From: Asterella californica
Taxonomy: Eukaryota > Streptophyta > Marchantiopsida > Marchantiales > Aytoniaceae
DNA length: 64,000 nt
Direction of reading: 5' to 3'
NCBI GenBank assembly: GCA_036924285.1
Contig: JAYKYS010000001.1
Span: 6,721,501-6,785,500 of the forward strand
Below are positions 33,489 to 44,598 of the stretch, piece after piece. A program made the translations under genes and the position numbers. Within the stretch, counting starts at the first letter, position 1; each line of letters opens with the position of its first letter. The notes under the pieces are model-generated. The model was given only the letters and a program-made list of their open reading frames with translations. It did not search any database and was not told the DNA's origin.

Positions 33489-35860
33489 TTGAACTCTTCC
33501 GTGACCTTAGGCAAGGAGCCACCCCTCAGATAATCTCTGTTCCGCTCGTGATTTGCTGATACAGTTAGAAATTATACCGCTCTCTTGCCATCCTGACTTC
33601 TGATCCGCGCATAAGCAGATCCATCATCCAAAACCTTGGTCTCCATCCTCACAGCTGTAATGTAAGGTTGACCGAGTATCACCGAGTATGATGTACTATC
33701 TTGAACAAAGAAGTTTTGTTCTATAGTTACATCTCCTACCTTCACTCTCACATCAGGACAAGCTCCATAGAGTTCTCCTCGTGTGTTGTTCGCTGTTCTG
33801 ATCATCCAACCATGATCTATATCAACAGGCCATCCACCTTGCTTGTAGATGTCCTTAGAGACAATATTGATCTCTTATCCATGATCAATGAGAGCAACCA
33901 CCGGATCTGTCATCTCTCCTACCTTCACTAAGGCTTCGGTAGTAGCTCTAGCCCAATGTCCTCTAGTGTAATGACTAGAGACCTTGTCATCACTATCATC
34001 CTCAAACCGAACCTTGCGGTTGATACAGCATTGAGCTAGTTCTAACTCTTCCTCTCTTGATATCCTTGTGTCTAGTGCATTAGACACCGCGGTTTCCTCT
34101 GCCAATTGCCTTTTCCGTTTGATGGTGTCAATAATGACATCATGAAACTCCTTCTTGGCAATCCCAAGAACTTCTCGTAAGGTAAACTCGATCTTGGCAT
34201 TGAGTACTCTCTCTTCTAGTACTCCTTTCAGATCCGTAGCAACTTCAATATCAGACTGAAGCTTGTATGACAGAGATTTACCTTTCTCCTTACCTCTGCT
34301 CTTCTCTGACTTCTCAAGAGTAGAGGATATGACCTCTTCCATAGTTTCCTCTGGTAGAGACATAATCTCCGGTCTGAACTTTTCTCCTCTTGTTTGTCTC
34401 TTGAGAGCTGTTCTCTCTTCGCTAGGGCCTGCTTCATCTCGTTTGCGCTTCTCCTCCATGAGAGCCTCATGTTGACTCTTCGCCAAATAAGCATGTACTG
34501 ACATTGTATCCACGGGATCATCCCATCCAGTAGCACCTCTGATTGCCGTGGCTGTTCTGAGCAACTCCTCCCTTGCCAGTTTCCCCCTTTTGTTCGTACT
34601 TACCGCGTGACTCCACATATCAAGAGTATCTCCATCCTTCTTAGAAGCACTTCTTTCTCGTACTACCTCAACTCCATAAGTAGCAGCTTCTACCGACGCA
34701 GTAGCATGTTGAGATAGATATTCCTCCAGTACTTGCTTCATTCTTCCTTTCCCGAAGTTGGTTCTAAGAATCTCTCCATTGTCTTTCAAAGCAATCTTTC
34801 CTTCCTTCCAATAGACTACTCCATCTCGTAGAGTTTTGGCAAAATCACCACACTCTCTTCGAGCATGATCAGAACTATCACACCAAATGCATCTTTGCAC
34901 ATAATCTTGCTTAGGAGCAGATCTTGTATCATGTGCTCCTCCCTTCTCTTCTAACCTTGCTAACTTGATCTGCAAGTCCTTCATCCCTCTTACCAACTCT
35001 TCCATAGTATCTTTTTGCGGTACAACTTTCGGAACAGGAACAGTAGGAAGTGGTACTTGAGGTACATGCACAATAGGTGCTTGCACATTAGATACCATTA
35101 GCTGCCTACGAGGTAGTATGATCGGTGGTGGTCTCTCTTCTTGTCTTACCACCAACTTCTCTCTCCGATACTCTCGTTTGGCAAGTATACTCACTGCTTC
35201 AGAGACTTTTCTCCAGTCAGTTGTGAGTCCGTTATCTTCCATCCTATCTTCCAGAAGCACCTCCAACTCCCTTTGTAATTCATTGTTAGCAGCTTGCAGA
35301 AACAACTCCACCTTGTCGTTCTCCAGTGTGAGCTTCTCCATCCGAGACAACTGAAGGAATTGTCTCTCAAACTCCCGAAATAGCTCCGTGGCAACAAGCC
35401 CTTTGTTGGGTTTGTTTACCCACTCCATGAATGACTTCTTCGTCACTCGGTCTGCATCCTCTAAAGAATACTCTTCTTTCAGTTGAAGAGTAAATCCTTC
35501 CCATGTAACACCATGAGCTCGGATGATGTCTTTCACATGCTCTCGTAGCTCAGGTACGACAGCAAGCTCAAATCTACTCACCATCTCTCTTTCTGGCACC
35601 TTACTCAACTCCATCTCTCGGGAATAGTACTTTAAGTACTTGGATATGTTCTTCCCATCAAACTGATCTAGCAACCCCACAACAGATTGCAAGGCTTTAG
35701 TAGCCATTGCTTCTTTCCGTTCAGTGGCTTGTTGTTGTTGCATTACCAACGCGAATGCCTCAAGCAATCGCATATCAGACCGTGAAAGCTTGGTCACCTT
35801 TGGTGCCTCTCCAGATGTAGAAGCATCATCTACGTAATGACCCAACCCTTCAATGTCCAT
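33489..35860 (-). pseudogene. gag-pro: E Gag-protease, broken
   Basis: ATG at 35860 (MDIEGLGHY); an upstream GTG in frame is less likely. It has the capsid-like region (YYSREMELSKVPE, FELAVVPELR), a CX2CX4HX4C zinc knuckle (CIWCDSSDHARREC), then the shared GWDDPVDT and EFTLREVLGIAKKEFHDVI domain. The protease has ALIDHG and then a TAA stop exactly after the active-site glycine (33875-33877). A second TAA follows RAV near 33572, where A has Gln (CAA to TAA). Confidence 0.92.
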
Positions 35861-35897
35861 GGTGGCAAAACCATGCACGTACCTCTCACCCTAGACT

Positions 35898-35915
35898 TTC
35901 ACGTCGAGTTCACCA
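35898..35915 (-). other. E primer-binding site, tRNA-Trp type
   Basis: TGGTGAACTCGACGTGAA on the minus strand, 2 nt after the LTR end. The complement ends GAGTTCACCA, one base from the plant tRNA-Trp 3' end as I remember it. F has the same site. Confidence 0.7.
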
Positions 35916-37574
35916 GCTATCGTATAACGTGTTTTTCTGTCTAGGAATACACGGGGTATATGGCTGTGCAGAGGTATGTGGATTGACAAGGTTGGATCTA
36001 GATCTGGATGTTTCCACTCAAATGTTTCACTATCTATTCTTCTAGCCCGAGTGACCTTGTACCCGCTCGTCTCAAGTTTAAAGCTTGCTACGATCCAAGG
36101 TTACGTATAGGTTGCATAAACTTGTGTTACAAACAGATCTTTTGTATTCTAACTAAAAATACTCAGATCTGTATTATCTAACTGAAGTTATTCCTCTATA
36201 TCACTGGAAGCCTGACTTCTGAATAGCTCCCCAGCGACGCTAACTGCCCATCAATCCAACTATCACAACTTCATAGTACAACCAGAAGATGCTATAAGAT
36301 CACTCAATCAACTTGATAGAGTATCGATACAACTTGCTGTACACCTTGGTCTATCAAGCATTCCAGCAAGGTAAAGCATGCATACTCCAAAACACTATTC
36401 AGATCTCAATATAGCACCAACGGCGGTAGTACCTGGCAGCTTCGAGAACCCAAACAGCGGCTTAAGACTCATGATGACTCCGTTCTCCTTCATCACCAAG
36501 AGCTGAAATCAGCCCCACACCCTCCAATGTCGAGTTGTATGCAGGCATGGCAGTTTCAGCAACAACTCCTCTCTAAATTGATCGAAAATGACCAAAATGA
36601 CCATAGATGATACCGAAAAACCTGAAATTGCTAATAACAGAAGTATTTTCGAACTTTGAGACCTCAGTCCTCCCAAACCAGTCGACCAATGATGATCAAA
36701 CTTCACAGGAAGCTTGATTGGACCCTTCACTCCTACCCTGAACAATTTTCAGGTCGAAATTTTAAACCAATTCTCAGATATGGATCAAACCGTAATCTGT
36801 GCTAACTTCAGAGCTTTACAGACCCAGGTACATTTGATCCAAGATTCTGAACAAACTACTCGACCATTTGAGGTGAAACTTCCCAAGTATCTTATTGATA
36901 AGACATGCTTCAACCCTGGAAAGTTTCACTCAGAAATTCAACTCAGAACTTAAGCAATAGCAAACTATCCATAGCTATGGCAGTTCGCTATTCCCACCTT
37001 ATCCCGTCTGCATTTCTCAACTTCAATCGGTCGGTTCATAATCCAAATCGATGAAGAAACTGATGAAATTGATATCAAAACGACCAGCACGTCGTCAGCT
37101 CTCCAACCCAACAGACATCTCCTCAAAACGCCTCGCGAGTCTCTCGGAACAACCAGAAAAGTAGTGGTAGGTACAAATTACACCCCCCTCCACTCAATCC
37201 ATCATAACGCGCTCATCCTTCCATCAAATCGACCGATTCTTCAGCCCAGATTGTAGCCCCGGTCGAGAGCTCTCCAACCATACCCTTCGTTTTGTGAATG
37301 GACCTCCGAAGCCTCCAGAAACCACAGAAAGGTCGCGAGGATCAGCTAGAACACCATTGGTCCAAAAGTGGACCAGTAAGAGCAAAAAGATCTTTACTTT
37401 TGTCTTTTCTCCACTCAACCTTTTCCTCTAGAACGAATTTTTACTCTCCAAATATACACAAGACATCAACAAGACCCTAAAACCACAGAAAATCCTTCAG
37501 ATGTGTCGATGGATTCTTCGCGATCCGTAACTACATAGAAGCGCTCAACCAGAATGAAACCAGTGAGCCGCAGA

Positions 37575-37778
37575 CTAATACAACGTCAATATTACAACCT
37601 GGAAACGTTCTACAATAAAAAGTATGACAAAAGGAAATGGTGAAGCTATCACTCGATTGTAATATTCTTGCCCGAAGTTTCTCACGATCCAAGCCCCATG
37701 ATTGATCTTCGGTCTGCAATGACACCGAACATCGACCCAAAGGTTGAAAGGAACATTCGATGGATAGTTGAGATCCAT
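37575..37778 (-). CDS. LTR small protein b, E 5' LTR copy
   Basis: 67 codons, 6 nt after ORF a. It differs from 29167-29370 by one residue in the hydrophobic stretch (ILFIV for ISSIV involves neighbouring bases). Confidence 0.72.
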   Translation of the reverse strand: MDLNYPSNVPFNLWVDVRCHCRPKINHGAWIVRNFGQEYYNRVIASPFPFVILFIVERFQVVILTLY

Positions 37779-37784
37779 CGTTCC

Positions 37785-38000
37785 TCACAACAAGATGTAA
37801 ACCGTTATATCCCAAGTCTCTCCGTATGTTACAATCGGAAGGATCACCGGAAGCTGTACCTCCATCAATCTCCTCATGAATTCATCGCCAAAGTACGCAA
37901 CTAACCACTGTCGAAAGTGATCGCGATGGATGCAATGAAGCTTGATGTGAAACGGATTCGAGAAAGGAAGATCCGGAGCCGGTAACACACCTCCGTCCAT
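37785..38000 (-). CDS. LTR small protein a, E 5' LTR copy
   Basis: 71 codons from MDGGVLPAP, the same as 29377-29592 except WDI for WDM near the end. TATA is at 38102-38108, 108 nt before the ATG, so this ORF would be the first on the genomic transcript of E. Confidence 0.72.
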   Translation of the reverse strand: MDGGVLPAPDLPFSNPFHIKLHCIHRDHFRQWLVAYFGDEFMRRLMEVQLPVILPIVTYGETWDITVYILL

Positions 38001-38101
38001 AACCACCACTCCTGCAGTTCCTCACTCCTCCATGCAGACCACCGAGAACCCTCACGAATCACCCGCTGAGAGAGAATGTCGTATGAACCTTCGACCCACC
38101 A

Positions 38102-38108
38102 TTTTATA
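38102..38108 (-). promoter_or_regulatory. TATA box of E 5' LTR
   Basis: TATAAAA on the minus strand about 220 bp into the LTR. Confidence 0.6.
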
Positions 38109-38326
38109 CACAAATGCGGCGACAAGGACCACTGAAGTGAACGCGCACAGATCGATGACTTGACACGTTCCTCTATCGTGCGATCACTTAAACAAATAAT
38201 CACAAACGTGGCACTCATCACACCGTTCGGCGAGTTACGCGATACGATTCACGAAACACAGAAAAGAAACACAATCTATGTTCCACGAGAATTTCACACA
38301 GGAGTCGAACCACAACACGACACCGT

Positions 38327-39415
38327 ATACAGAATAAATGCTTTACTCCACTCAGGTTTAGCAAGTATAGGAGCTGTCACTAATGCCTTTTTCAGCTCCT
38401 CAAATGTCTTCCTTTGATCATGCACTATCAAGTCAAAATCAACTCCCTTCTTCATGTACATAGTCAAAGCTATTGCTTTGTTTGAGAAGGAAAAGACAAA
38501 CCTACGATAATATTCAACCATGCCAAGAAACTGCCTCAACTTTGTCAAGTTGATCGGAAATGGAAGATCTACAATTTTCTTCACCTTCTCAGGATCTACT
38601 GCAATCCCATTGTTGGAAATGATGTGCCCTAACAGCAGACCTTCTTCGCAGCCAAAGATGCACTTCTCTGGATTTAGAGAAGCGTTGGCTTGCTCCAACC
38701 GCTGCAAAACTTTGATCACATGATCAAAGTGATCCTCCTTTCGTCCGTACACGCAAAAATCGTCAATAAAACCACGGACAAACTTTCCTATGAATGGTTC
38801 AAACACCTTGTTCATGAACCTCTGAAACGTGGCCGGAGCATTACACAGTCCGAATGGCATCACTCGAAATGCAAATGTTCCCCAAGGAGTAGTGAAAATA
38901 GTCAACTGTTGGTACTCCTGTGCTATCTTGATCTGGTTATACCCACTATAACCATCACCAAAGCTGTACCATTCATGACCAGCAACTTCCTCCAAAATCT
39001 CATCTATAAATGGTAGAGGATAATAATCCTTCTTGGTAACTGCATTCAACTTCTTATAGTCTATGCACACTCGCAGCTTACCATTCTTCTTCTTGACAAT
39101 CACAATGGGTGAAACCCATTTTGAGTTCTCCACCTCATAGATGAAATTTGCCTCCTTCAACTTGTCTATCTCCTCCTTGACCATCATTGCCGTTGTAGGA
39201 TTGACTCTTCTCTGCTTCTGTCGAACTGGTCTTGCGTTCTCTTCCAATTCGATCCGATGAGTCTCTAGAGTTACCTCCTTCAAATCCTTGTAGCTGAAAG
39301 TAAACACATGGATATATTTTTGAAATATATCTAGGAATCTACTTTTCTCCTCTTGAGTGACATTGATACCAAACTTCAGGGTAGAGAGTCTTCTCACAAT
39401 CTCTGCCTCACTCAC
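38327..39415 (-). pseudogene. pol: D Pol: reverse transcriptase
   Basis: Open frame from SEAEIVRRLSTL through RT: LEENARPVRQKQRRVNP, SKWVSPIVIVKKKNGKLRVCIDYKKLN, FGDGYSGYNQI, TPWGTFAFRVMPFGLCNAP and palm FIDDFCVYG, ending at AFILYT where E is inserted. The frame overlaps the Gag-protease end by 4 nt (39412-39415) in a -1 relation. RT itself has no stop in this part. The GTG at 39415 is unlikely to be a true start; frameshift from Gag-protease is more plausible. Confidence 0.93.
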
Positions 39416-41462
39416 TCTTCTTTGTCTGGATCTTTCTCCACTGCTGGTCGAGGCAACAAGTCAATAGCACTAAGCTGATGTAATGATTCATCTCGACCAA
39501 ATCCTTCATCCTCAGACGAGGATTCTTGATCGTAAGAATCTCCGGTATCTACTTCTGAGACACTCTGATCATCCTCCGTATCAGATTCCCAGTAGTCACT
39601 AGTGGGTCTATCAGAGTCAGAAGTCACAACTTCAACACCCGAAAGAGGTACTATCACTCTATGATCTCTAGGTCCAATTCGTAAGTATCCCTTGTGCCAC
39701 CTATCAGTGGTGCGCACAGCTCTCAACCAAGGCTTACCTAGGAGCAAATCATAACTAGAGTCCTTTAACACTTGAAAGGACATCAATGTTTGAACTCCCA
39801 TCACAGACACGACCACCTTCTCTAACACACCAAGAGGTCTTACTCGTTGCTTGTTGGCCATCCCCACGACAATGCTAGCCGGGCGAGTTGGTTCCATCCC
39901 CAACTTCTTCATCAACCTCTCTGATATGGCATTTACAGCCGACCCTCCATCCACCAATACGTCAGAGACGTAGTGACCATTCAACCGGACTTCAATCTTT
40001 GAAGCCCTAGTGCATACCTCTGAAGCATGCACATCCACCACACCAACTCCCACAAACTTCGATGTCTTGCTCTTGGGTTTCTTCTTCTTGCTTCTCTTAG
40101 AACTCAGTCCTCCTCTGAGTTCCCTTCGTAAGCTGGGATTAAGTGCGATTAGTTGCCCAACAGTGATGTTGGCTTTCTGAGCACCCACATCTTCAACCAC
40201 ATCATATCTCGCTTGGGAAGATGAAATGGTGAAATCCGCCATCCCCAACTTTCTTCTTGGCTCCCTTGATGTACTCGAAACATTACTCGAACGAGTACTT
40301 CTACTTGCTGACTCCTCCATGAAAACCGATTCATCAGAAAATCGAGTTCTTTTCCTTTCTTGAGCTAAAAGCTCCACCGGTGCATGAGAAGAGTTTGAAC
40401 TCTCTCCTTTCTCGTAGATGGGATCTCGCACTACATCGATAGTAGCCACTCCCTTGTCTCGTCCTTGTGATGGATTTCCTCCACCCACATTCATTCTGAC
40501 AGCTTCGGCACCTCTTGCTCCGTTGTTAGGACAGTTTCGCTGGAAATGAGAACCTCCACACGTCCAACAAGTGATTCCTCTAAAGTTACCTTGGTTGCCT
40601 CTAAAGTTATCTTGATTTCCTGGCTTGGGATTATTGTCGTAACCTTTTTGACCTCCTCCTCCACCTTTGTTTCTCCATTCTCGTAACTACACCACATTTA
40701 TCTTGAGATCCGCAAGAGTGTCGGTGATGCTCTTCAGCTCGGCATGAAAATCAGAGGTGGCAGTAGACATCGTTGTTGGGACAAACGGTCTTGGCACCAT
40801 CGTTGGAGTAGGAGTTGACGTTGAAGCAATCACCAATTGTGATGGTGCAAGTGCGATCGTTGTGGCTACACCAGGAGTCGGAATCGACACCAGAGCAGCA
40901 TGATGAGGTTGGATGATATCTCCTTCATCCAAACTCTCTTCCATATTTGTCGTAATCTTGATGACCTCCGCTTTGGTTGCTGGCTTCTCGTACCTCACTT
41001 GGGTTCGAATTGAAGGCCTCAACCCTCCTACCAAGTTCTTGGTCAACACTGCTCCAATCTCCACCATCGTTAGCTCCATGTTGTCTCCACTCTTCCGTAG
41101 GACCGTTCGAAACCGTTGTTCCAACTTATCCACCTTTTCGGCATATTGCCGAACTTTCTCGTCATCCCGTTGCTTCAAATGAGTAAGCTCCACCATGAGG
41201 TTCTCATAGCTCTCTTTTGGAAGAAACTCTTCGATGGGTGCGTTACTCAATGTCTCCCATGTATCCTCAACTGCACAGGTGTCTTGTTCTTCACTCGGTC
41301 TTCATACCATGTAAGAGCAAAATCTTCTAAAAACTCTAGCAGTAACAACACCCATTCTTCCTTCCTTCTCACGTTGTTTCTGATGCAACCCCTTTTGAAG
41401 TCTCGTACAAATGGTTCTACATCTTCATTGTCCTTCCCATGAAACACTGGTAACTTCCCCAT
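39412..41462 (-). pseudogene. gag-pro: D Gag-protease, broken
   Basis: ATG at 41462 (MGKLPVFHGKDNEDVEPF). A frameshift near 41255 separates the first 67 or so residues from the main frame (SNAPIEEFLPKESYENL onward), and a TAG near 40687 precedes the zinc knuckle (CWTCGGSHFQRNC, CX2CX3HX4C, about 40510-40550). The protease lies about 40000-39690: LVDGGSAVNAIS (DGG active site) and LLLGKPWLR. The retrotransposon-type capsid core reads EEWVLLLLEFLEDFALTWYEDR. Confidence 0.88.
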
Positions 41463-41674
41463 CTTGTAACTACTCCTTCTACTCTTCTAATTTTCGTGCA
41501 ATAACTACTCGCTAAAAGAGTACGAACATCACCAATTCCATTCGAGAATAATCTACCATAGGTAAAATGAAAGGAAATGGTTGTAACAACACCTCTTGTG
41601 CCATCTCTTCTCCCAAGGTAATCATGAGCCTGAGTCGCATCATCGTCTTCTCACCACACGAATGACGATCTCCA

Positions 41675-42151
41675 TCACAACTCAGCCGAGTCCTCCTTTG
41701 AAGTCGACAACTTCTTCGTCTCAGTTCTTTGGGTCTCGTCCAACTTCTCGACTACTGACGTAAGTAGGGCAGCCACATCGACGCACTTGTGTCCTCTTGA
41801 TAGATCACTCACTCCACAACTTGGACAAGGATCTTCTCCTAGAAGATGAATTGGCGCTGGTGACGATGGACCCACTCGAAGACTTAAATCAATAAACTCC
41901 CGCTTCCCTTTAGCTCTCTCGGTTCTGATTCTAGTTGGACAATTCACTACTTTATGTCCCAACCCTCTACAGAAATAACACCACAAGTCGGTTTCTACTC
42001 TTCTCCTCGGAGATTCTACTTGAGGTTTTGTACTAAGGTTCTCAAACTCAACGATAATCTCTTTCGAGCTCTCTTCGACGCTTACTATGACATCTAAACC
42101 TTGAGGAAGGTTTCTAAGTCTAACTTTCCAATCTTTCGAACTTCCACTCAT
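41675..42151 (-). CDS. D leader ORF 2: zinc-knuckle protein upstream of gag
   Basis: ATG at 42151 (MSGSSKDWKVRLRNL), about 158 residues. It contains a classical CX2CX4HX4C knuckle (CYFCRGLGHKVVNC, about residues 57-70), a basic stretch (RTERAKGKRE) and a second Cys/His cluster CPSCGVSDLSRGHKC. It sits 212 nt upstream of gag in sense. Standard Ty3 elements do not have a separate knuckle ORF before gag. It could be a detached piece of Gag or a second nucleic-acid-binding protein. Confidence 0.6.
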   Translation of the reverse strand: MSGSSKDWKVRLRNLPQGLDVIVSVEESSKEIIVEFENLSTKPQVESPRRRVETDLWCYFCRGLGHKVVNCPTRIRTERAKGKREFIDLSLRVGPSSPAPIHLLGEDPCPSCGVSDLSRGHKCVDVAALLTSVVEKLDETQRTETKKLSTSKEDSAEL

Positions 42152-42288
42152 GTTGTACCTTCTCAACCATTAAGTGGACAAAATATCTTTGAGGGAAATA
42201 GTTCTATATCACTTTCTTACTCTTTCGAGCTTTATACTAAAAATCATGTATTATACATGCTATACACGAAATAAAATCCAATCTAAAA

Positions 42289-42606
42289 TTAAGAGTCCAT
42301 GATAATATCCTCATGACCATCGTCTGTACTGATTCTAGCAGACATCTTAAAGTCACTTTTGTAAGGATCACACTCTACTTCGTCAGGAGCATTCGTGGCC
42401 TCCACAGTGAATGATACCTTGAACTCAATCTTCTTCGCATCTGCGCCGATGCTCACAGAAGCTTCTTGATATAAAGCAAAAATGGCACCCCAACTGCAGT
42501 AGATGCTTGATCGCAACACCTCGATACTTAACTTTGGCTTTTCCGTCTCCGTTCTAACTCCCAAACGTCTCTTCTTCAACCTTGGCACTCGAACTGGATT
42601 TCCCAT
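42289..42606 (-). CDS. D leader ORF 1: 105-aa basic-to-acidic protein
   Basis: ATG at 42606. The N-terminus is basic (VPRLKKRRLGVR), a central hydrophobic/aromatic part reads YCSWGAIFALYQEA, and the C-terminus is acidic. There is no recognised domain. It is sense with D and lies between the leader repeats and ORF 2. It could be a real accessory ORF or an open frame by chance. Confidence 0.4.
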   Translation of the reverse strand: MGNPVRVPRLKKRRLGVRTETEKPKLSIEVLRSSIYCSWGAIFALYQEASVSIGADAKKIEFKVSFTVEATNAPDEVECDPYKSDFKMSARISTDDGHEDIIMDS

Positions 42607-42776
42607 GACGTATCGTCAAGACCTCCTTGTATGTCGAAGCGTATATCTCTTAATCGGTAAGAGATCTCTCCAAGATTTTTGTGATCTCCAGTAGCTCAAC
42701 CTTCAAGCTACTAACTAATGAAGTTTCAATAGAAAATTCCTTAATCAAAAGAGATGGTGCTGACTGTACAAATTTT

Positions 42777-43380
42777 CAGAGAACTGAAATTTGTATATTT
42801 TCACTTCTCTAATGGCTTTCAACCCCTTCTACTTTGAAACATTCTATCTCCCTCTTCAGACATCATCTTCTCATGATTTTTGTTTCTTCTAGTAGCTCAT
42901 CAGACAAGCTACAATCCTGGAAGTTTTCACTAGACAATAAAATTCACAGAAAATTTGACAATGACTGTGAAAGTTTTCCAGAGAACAGAATTCTTCAACT
43001 TTCGTGAATAAACCCCCTCAACTTTGAAAATTCATTGCTCCCTCTCTAGACCACTTCTTCTCTTGATTTCTGTTGTCCTAGATAGCTTATCAGCCACTCT
43101 AAAACACTAAAAAGTTTCTCAGGAAAATAAAATTCACAGAAAATCTGACACTGACTGTAAACTTTTTCCAGAGAACAGAATTGCTCAATTCTCGCGGATA
43201 AAACCCCTCAACTTTGAAAATTCATTGCTCCCTCTCTAGACCACCTTTTCCTATGATTTCTTTTGTCTTAGATAGGTTATCAGCCAATCTAAAACACTGG
43301 AAAGTTTGACAGGAAAATAAAATTCACAGAAAAGTTGACAGCGACTATACAAATTTTCCAGAGAGCAGAATTTCTAAACT
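42777..43380 (-). repeat. 190-bp tandem repeat in D leader
   Basis: The landmark (T/C)CAGAGA(A/G)C recurs at about 42777, 42978, 43168 and 43358, so the period is about 190 bp for the clearest copies. Each unit includes aaaattcacagaaaa, cattgctccctctctagacca-like and tagctyatcagccan motifs. It is noncoding. Confidence 0.75.
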
Positions 43381-43467
43381 CACAAATTTCTCTCCTATAA
43401 TAACTTTTCTCTCCTCCTTTCTCTACAACTCTTGTTGCATCCTCTTTCAACTCTCCTCAAACCCTTT

Positions 43468-43638
43468 CTAAGTGAACAAGATGTAAAGAATGACTTCGAA
43501 CGCGTCATATATCACTACGGGATACACGAAAGGTTCTAACGTTGCTAACATCACGTTAGCTCTCTCTCCTCCTAACGTTCTCTCCATGTGCTCTCTCATA
43601 ATCTCCTTTTGTCTAATATAGAACTGAACTCTAAACAT
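43468..43638 (-). CDS. D leader small protein, relative of LTR small proteins (56 aa)
   Basis: ATG at 43638, 24 nt after the primer-binding site, giving 56 residues: MFRVQFYIRQKEIM, then LGGERANVMLA, EPFVYPVVIYD and FEVILYILFT. This follows the pattern of the LTR proteins of A, E and J: FG(E/Q)E(Y/F), (V/I)M(A/S), P-F-V-x-P-hydrophobic, F-x-V-(V/I)-I-L. It is in sense and is the first ORF of the element, although D's gag-pol belongs to a different gypsy clade. The similarity is visible but short; a profile search is needed. Confidence 0.6.
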   Translation of the reverse strand: MFRVQFYIRQKEIMREHMERTLGGERANVMLATLEPFVYPVVIYDAFEVILYILFT

Positions 43639-43661
43639 TTTCAATGATCCCTTCAAGTGAA

Positions 43662-43679
43662 GTCCCGGCAACGGAACCA
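43662..43679 (-). other. D primer-binding site, tRNA-Glu type
   Basis: TGGTTCCGTTGCCGGGAC on the minus strand, 4 nt after the LTR end. The complement ends GGCAACGGAACCA, which matches the plant tRNA-Glu acceptor end as I remember it. Confidence 0.75.
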
Positions 43680-43683
43680 AAAA

Positions 43684-44594
43684 TGTAAATCCTTCACGAT
43701 CCCATCGATCAACTACCCCCCCGATCTCTCAACCTCCACGATCGTCATCGATGAATCTGCAAATGTCGGGCTTGTCTCTCACTCAGGGGTCACCTCTGAT
43801 GGCTTTGATGAAAGCACACCATGAACTTGAAGGAAAAATGCTAAGTTCACTCATTCATACACCCACAAACTTATCACTAAAAATCTCCGTAACCTCATCA
43901 ACTAAAAATCCTCCATTCTAACGACGTCTCTCAAGTTCTCACATGCTAAAAATATCCCACACTCTCTATATTACTCAAGTTGTCATTACGACGATGTGAA
44001 AACAAGGATGAGGAGCTCTTCTCTACTCCTCTATTTATACATTCTAGGTTTTTACTTTGGTACCCTCGGTAACTCAACAGTAACTACTTTTACAGGGTTT
44101 TACTAAGATATTACTTAAGGTAAAAGCATTAATCACATGGGTTTTTTATCCTTTCACATGGGCTTATTCCTTCAAAGTAAACAACTTCTAGAAGGATTCT
44201 GGAATATTCTCAAGGAATCTCGAATTTCCACCCCCCTCTACACTAGGACCCACTAAAAAGAAAACATGTGGAATCTCTTCTTGTTTTTAATGCCCACAAA
44301 GTCCACAACTTTAATCCAACCACTAATATCAAGTCAAAAAGGAGATAAGGGATACTTTCCACCTCCTTTCTACCTTTTAGACAAGATGACAAGATAGTAG
44401 TGCTCACTCTTTAGCAAATATCTGATTTCTGTCAAAAGTACAGCTAAGTTCAACCATAACTAACTTTAGCTAGTCATGACTAACTTGATACCTCCTTAAA
44501 GTACTTGGACAGCAAATAAACATTCTCAACACTTAGTTATAACTAAATACCTTACTAATTGACAAACTTCCTATGTGTAACATAGGTCGTTACA
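43684..44594 (-). repeat. D 5' LTR
   Basis: 911 bp, matching 14729-15642 with a few indels in the C run. It has TATAAATAG on the minus strand at 44031-44039. Confidence 0.94.
44031..44039 (-). promoter_or_regulatory. TATA box of D 5' LTR
   Basis: TATAAATAG on the minus strand, a strong consensus TATA box followed by GGAGTAGAGAAG. The same sequence lies at 15078-15086 in the other LTR. Confidence 0.7.
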
Positions 44595-44598
44595 GCAC

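Larger units (their letters stand above)
17399..38322 (-). mobile_element. Element E: Ty3/gypsy element inserted in D pol
   Basis: Flanked by CCGT at 17395-17398 and 38323-38326, which interrupt D's reading frame exactly between Tyr-Thr and Asp. After removal of A and its duplication, both LTRs are exactly 2405 bp. The minus-strand order is LTR, tRNA-Trp-type primer-binding site, gag-protease, -1 frameshift site, pol, hairpin, polypurine tract, LTR. Stops in protease and integrase and one frameshift in RT inactivate it. Confidence 0.95.
35918..38322 (-). repeat. E 5' LTR
   Basis: 2405 bp, uninterrupted, carrying TATA and small ORFs a and b. It shows the empty site (CCGC) into which A inserted in the other LTR. 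Confidence 0.95.
14729..44594 (-). mobile_element. Element D: Ty3/gypsy element with extra leader ORFs, interrupted by E
   Basis: LTRs of 914 bp (14729-15642) and 911 bp (43684-44594) run TGTAACGACC...TTACA on the element strand and are flanked by GCAC. Minus-strand order is: LTR, primer-binding site, small ORF, 190-bp repeats, two further ORFs, gag-protease, RT, RNase H, integrase, polypurine tract, LTR. The 20.9-kb element E interrupts the RT/RNase H region. D without E is about 8.9 kb. Several nonsense codons make it inactive. Confidence 0.92.

Noticed and set aside
35898..35915. tRNA genes at the primer-binding sites
   Set aside because: Only 12-18 nt match tRNA 3' ends; there is no cloverleaf. 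I found no tRNA or rRNA gene in the window.
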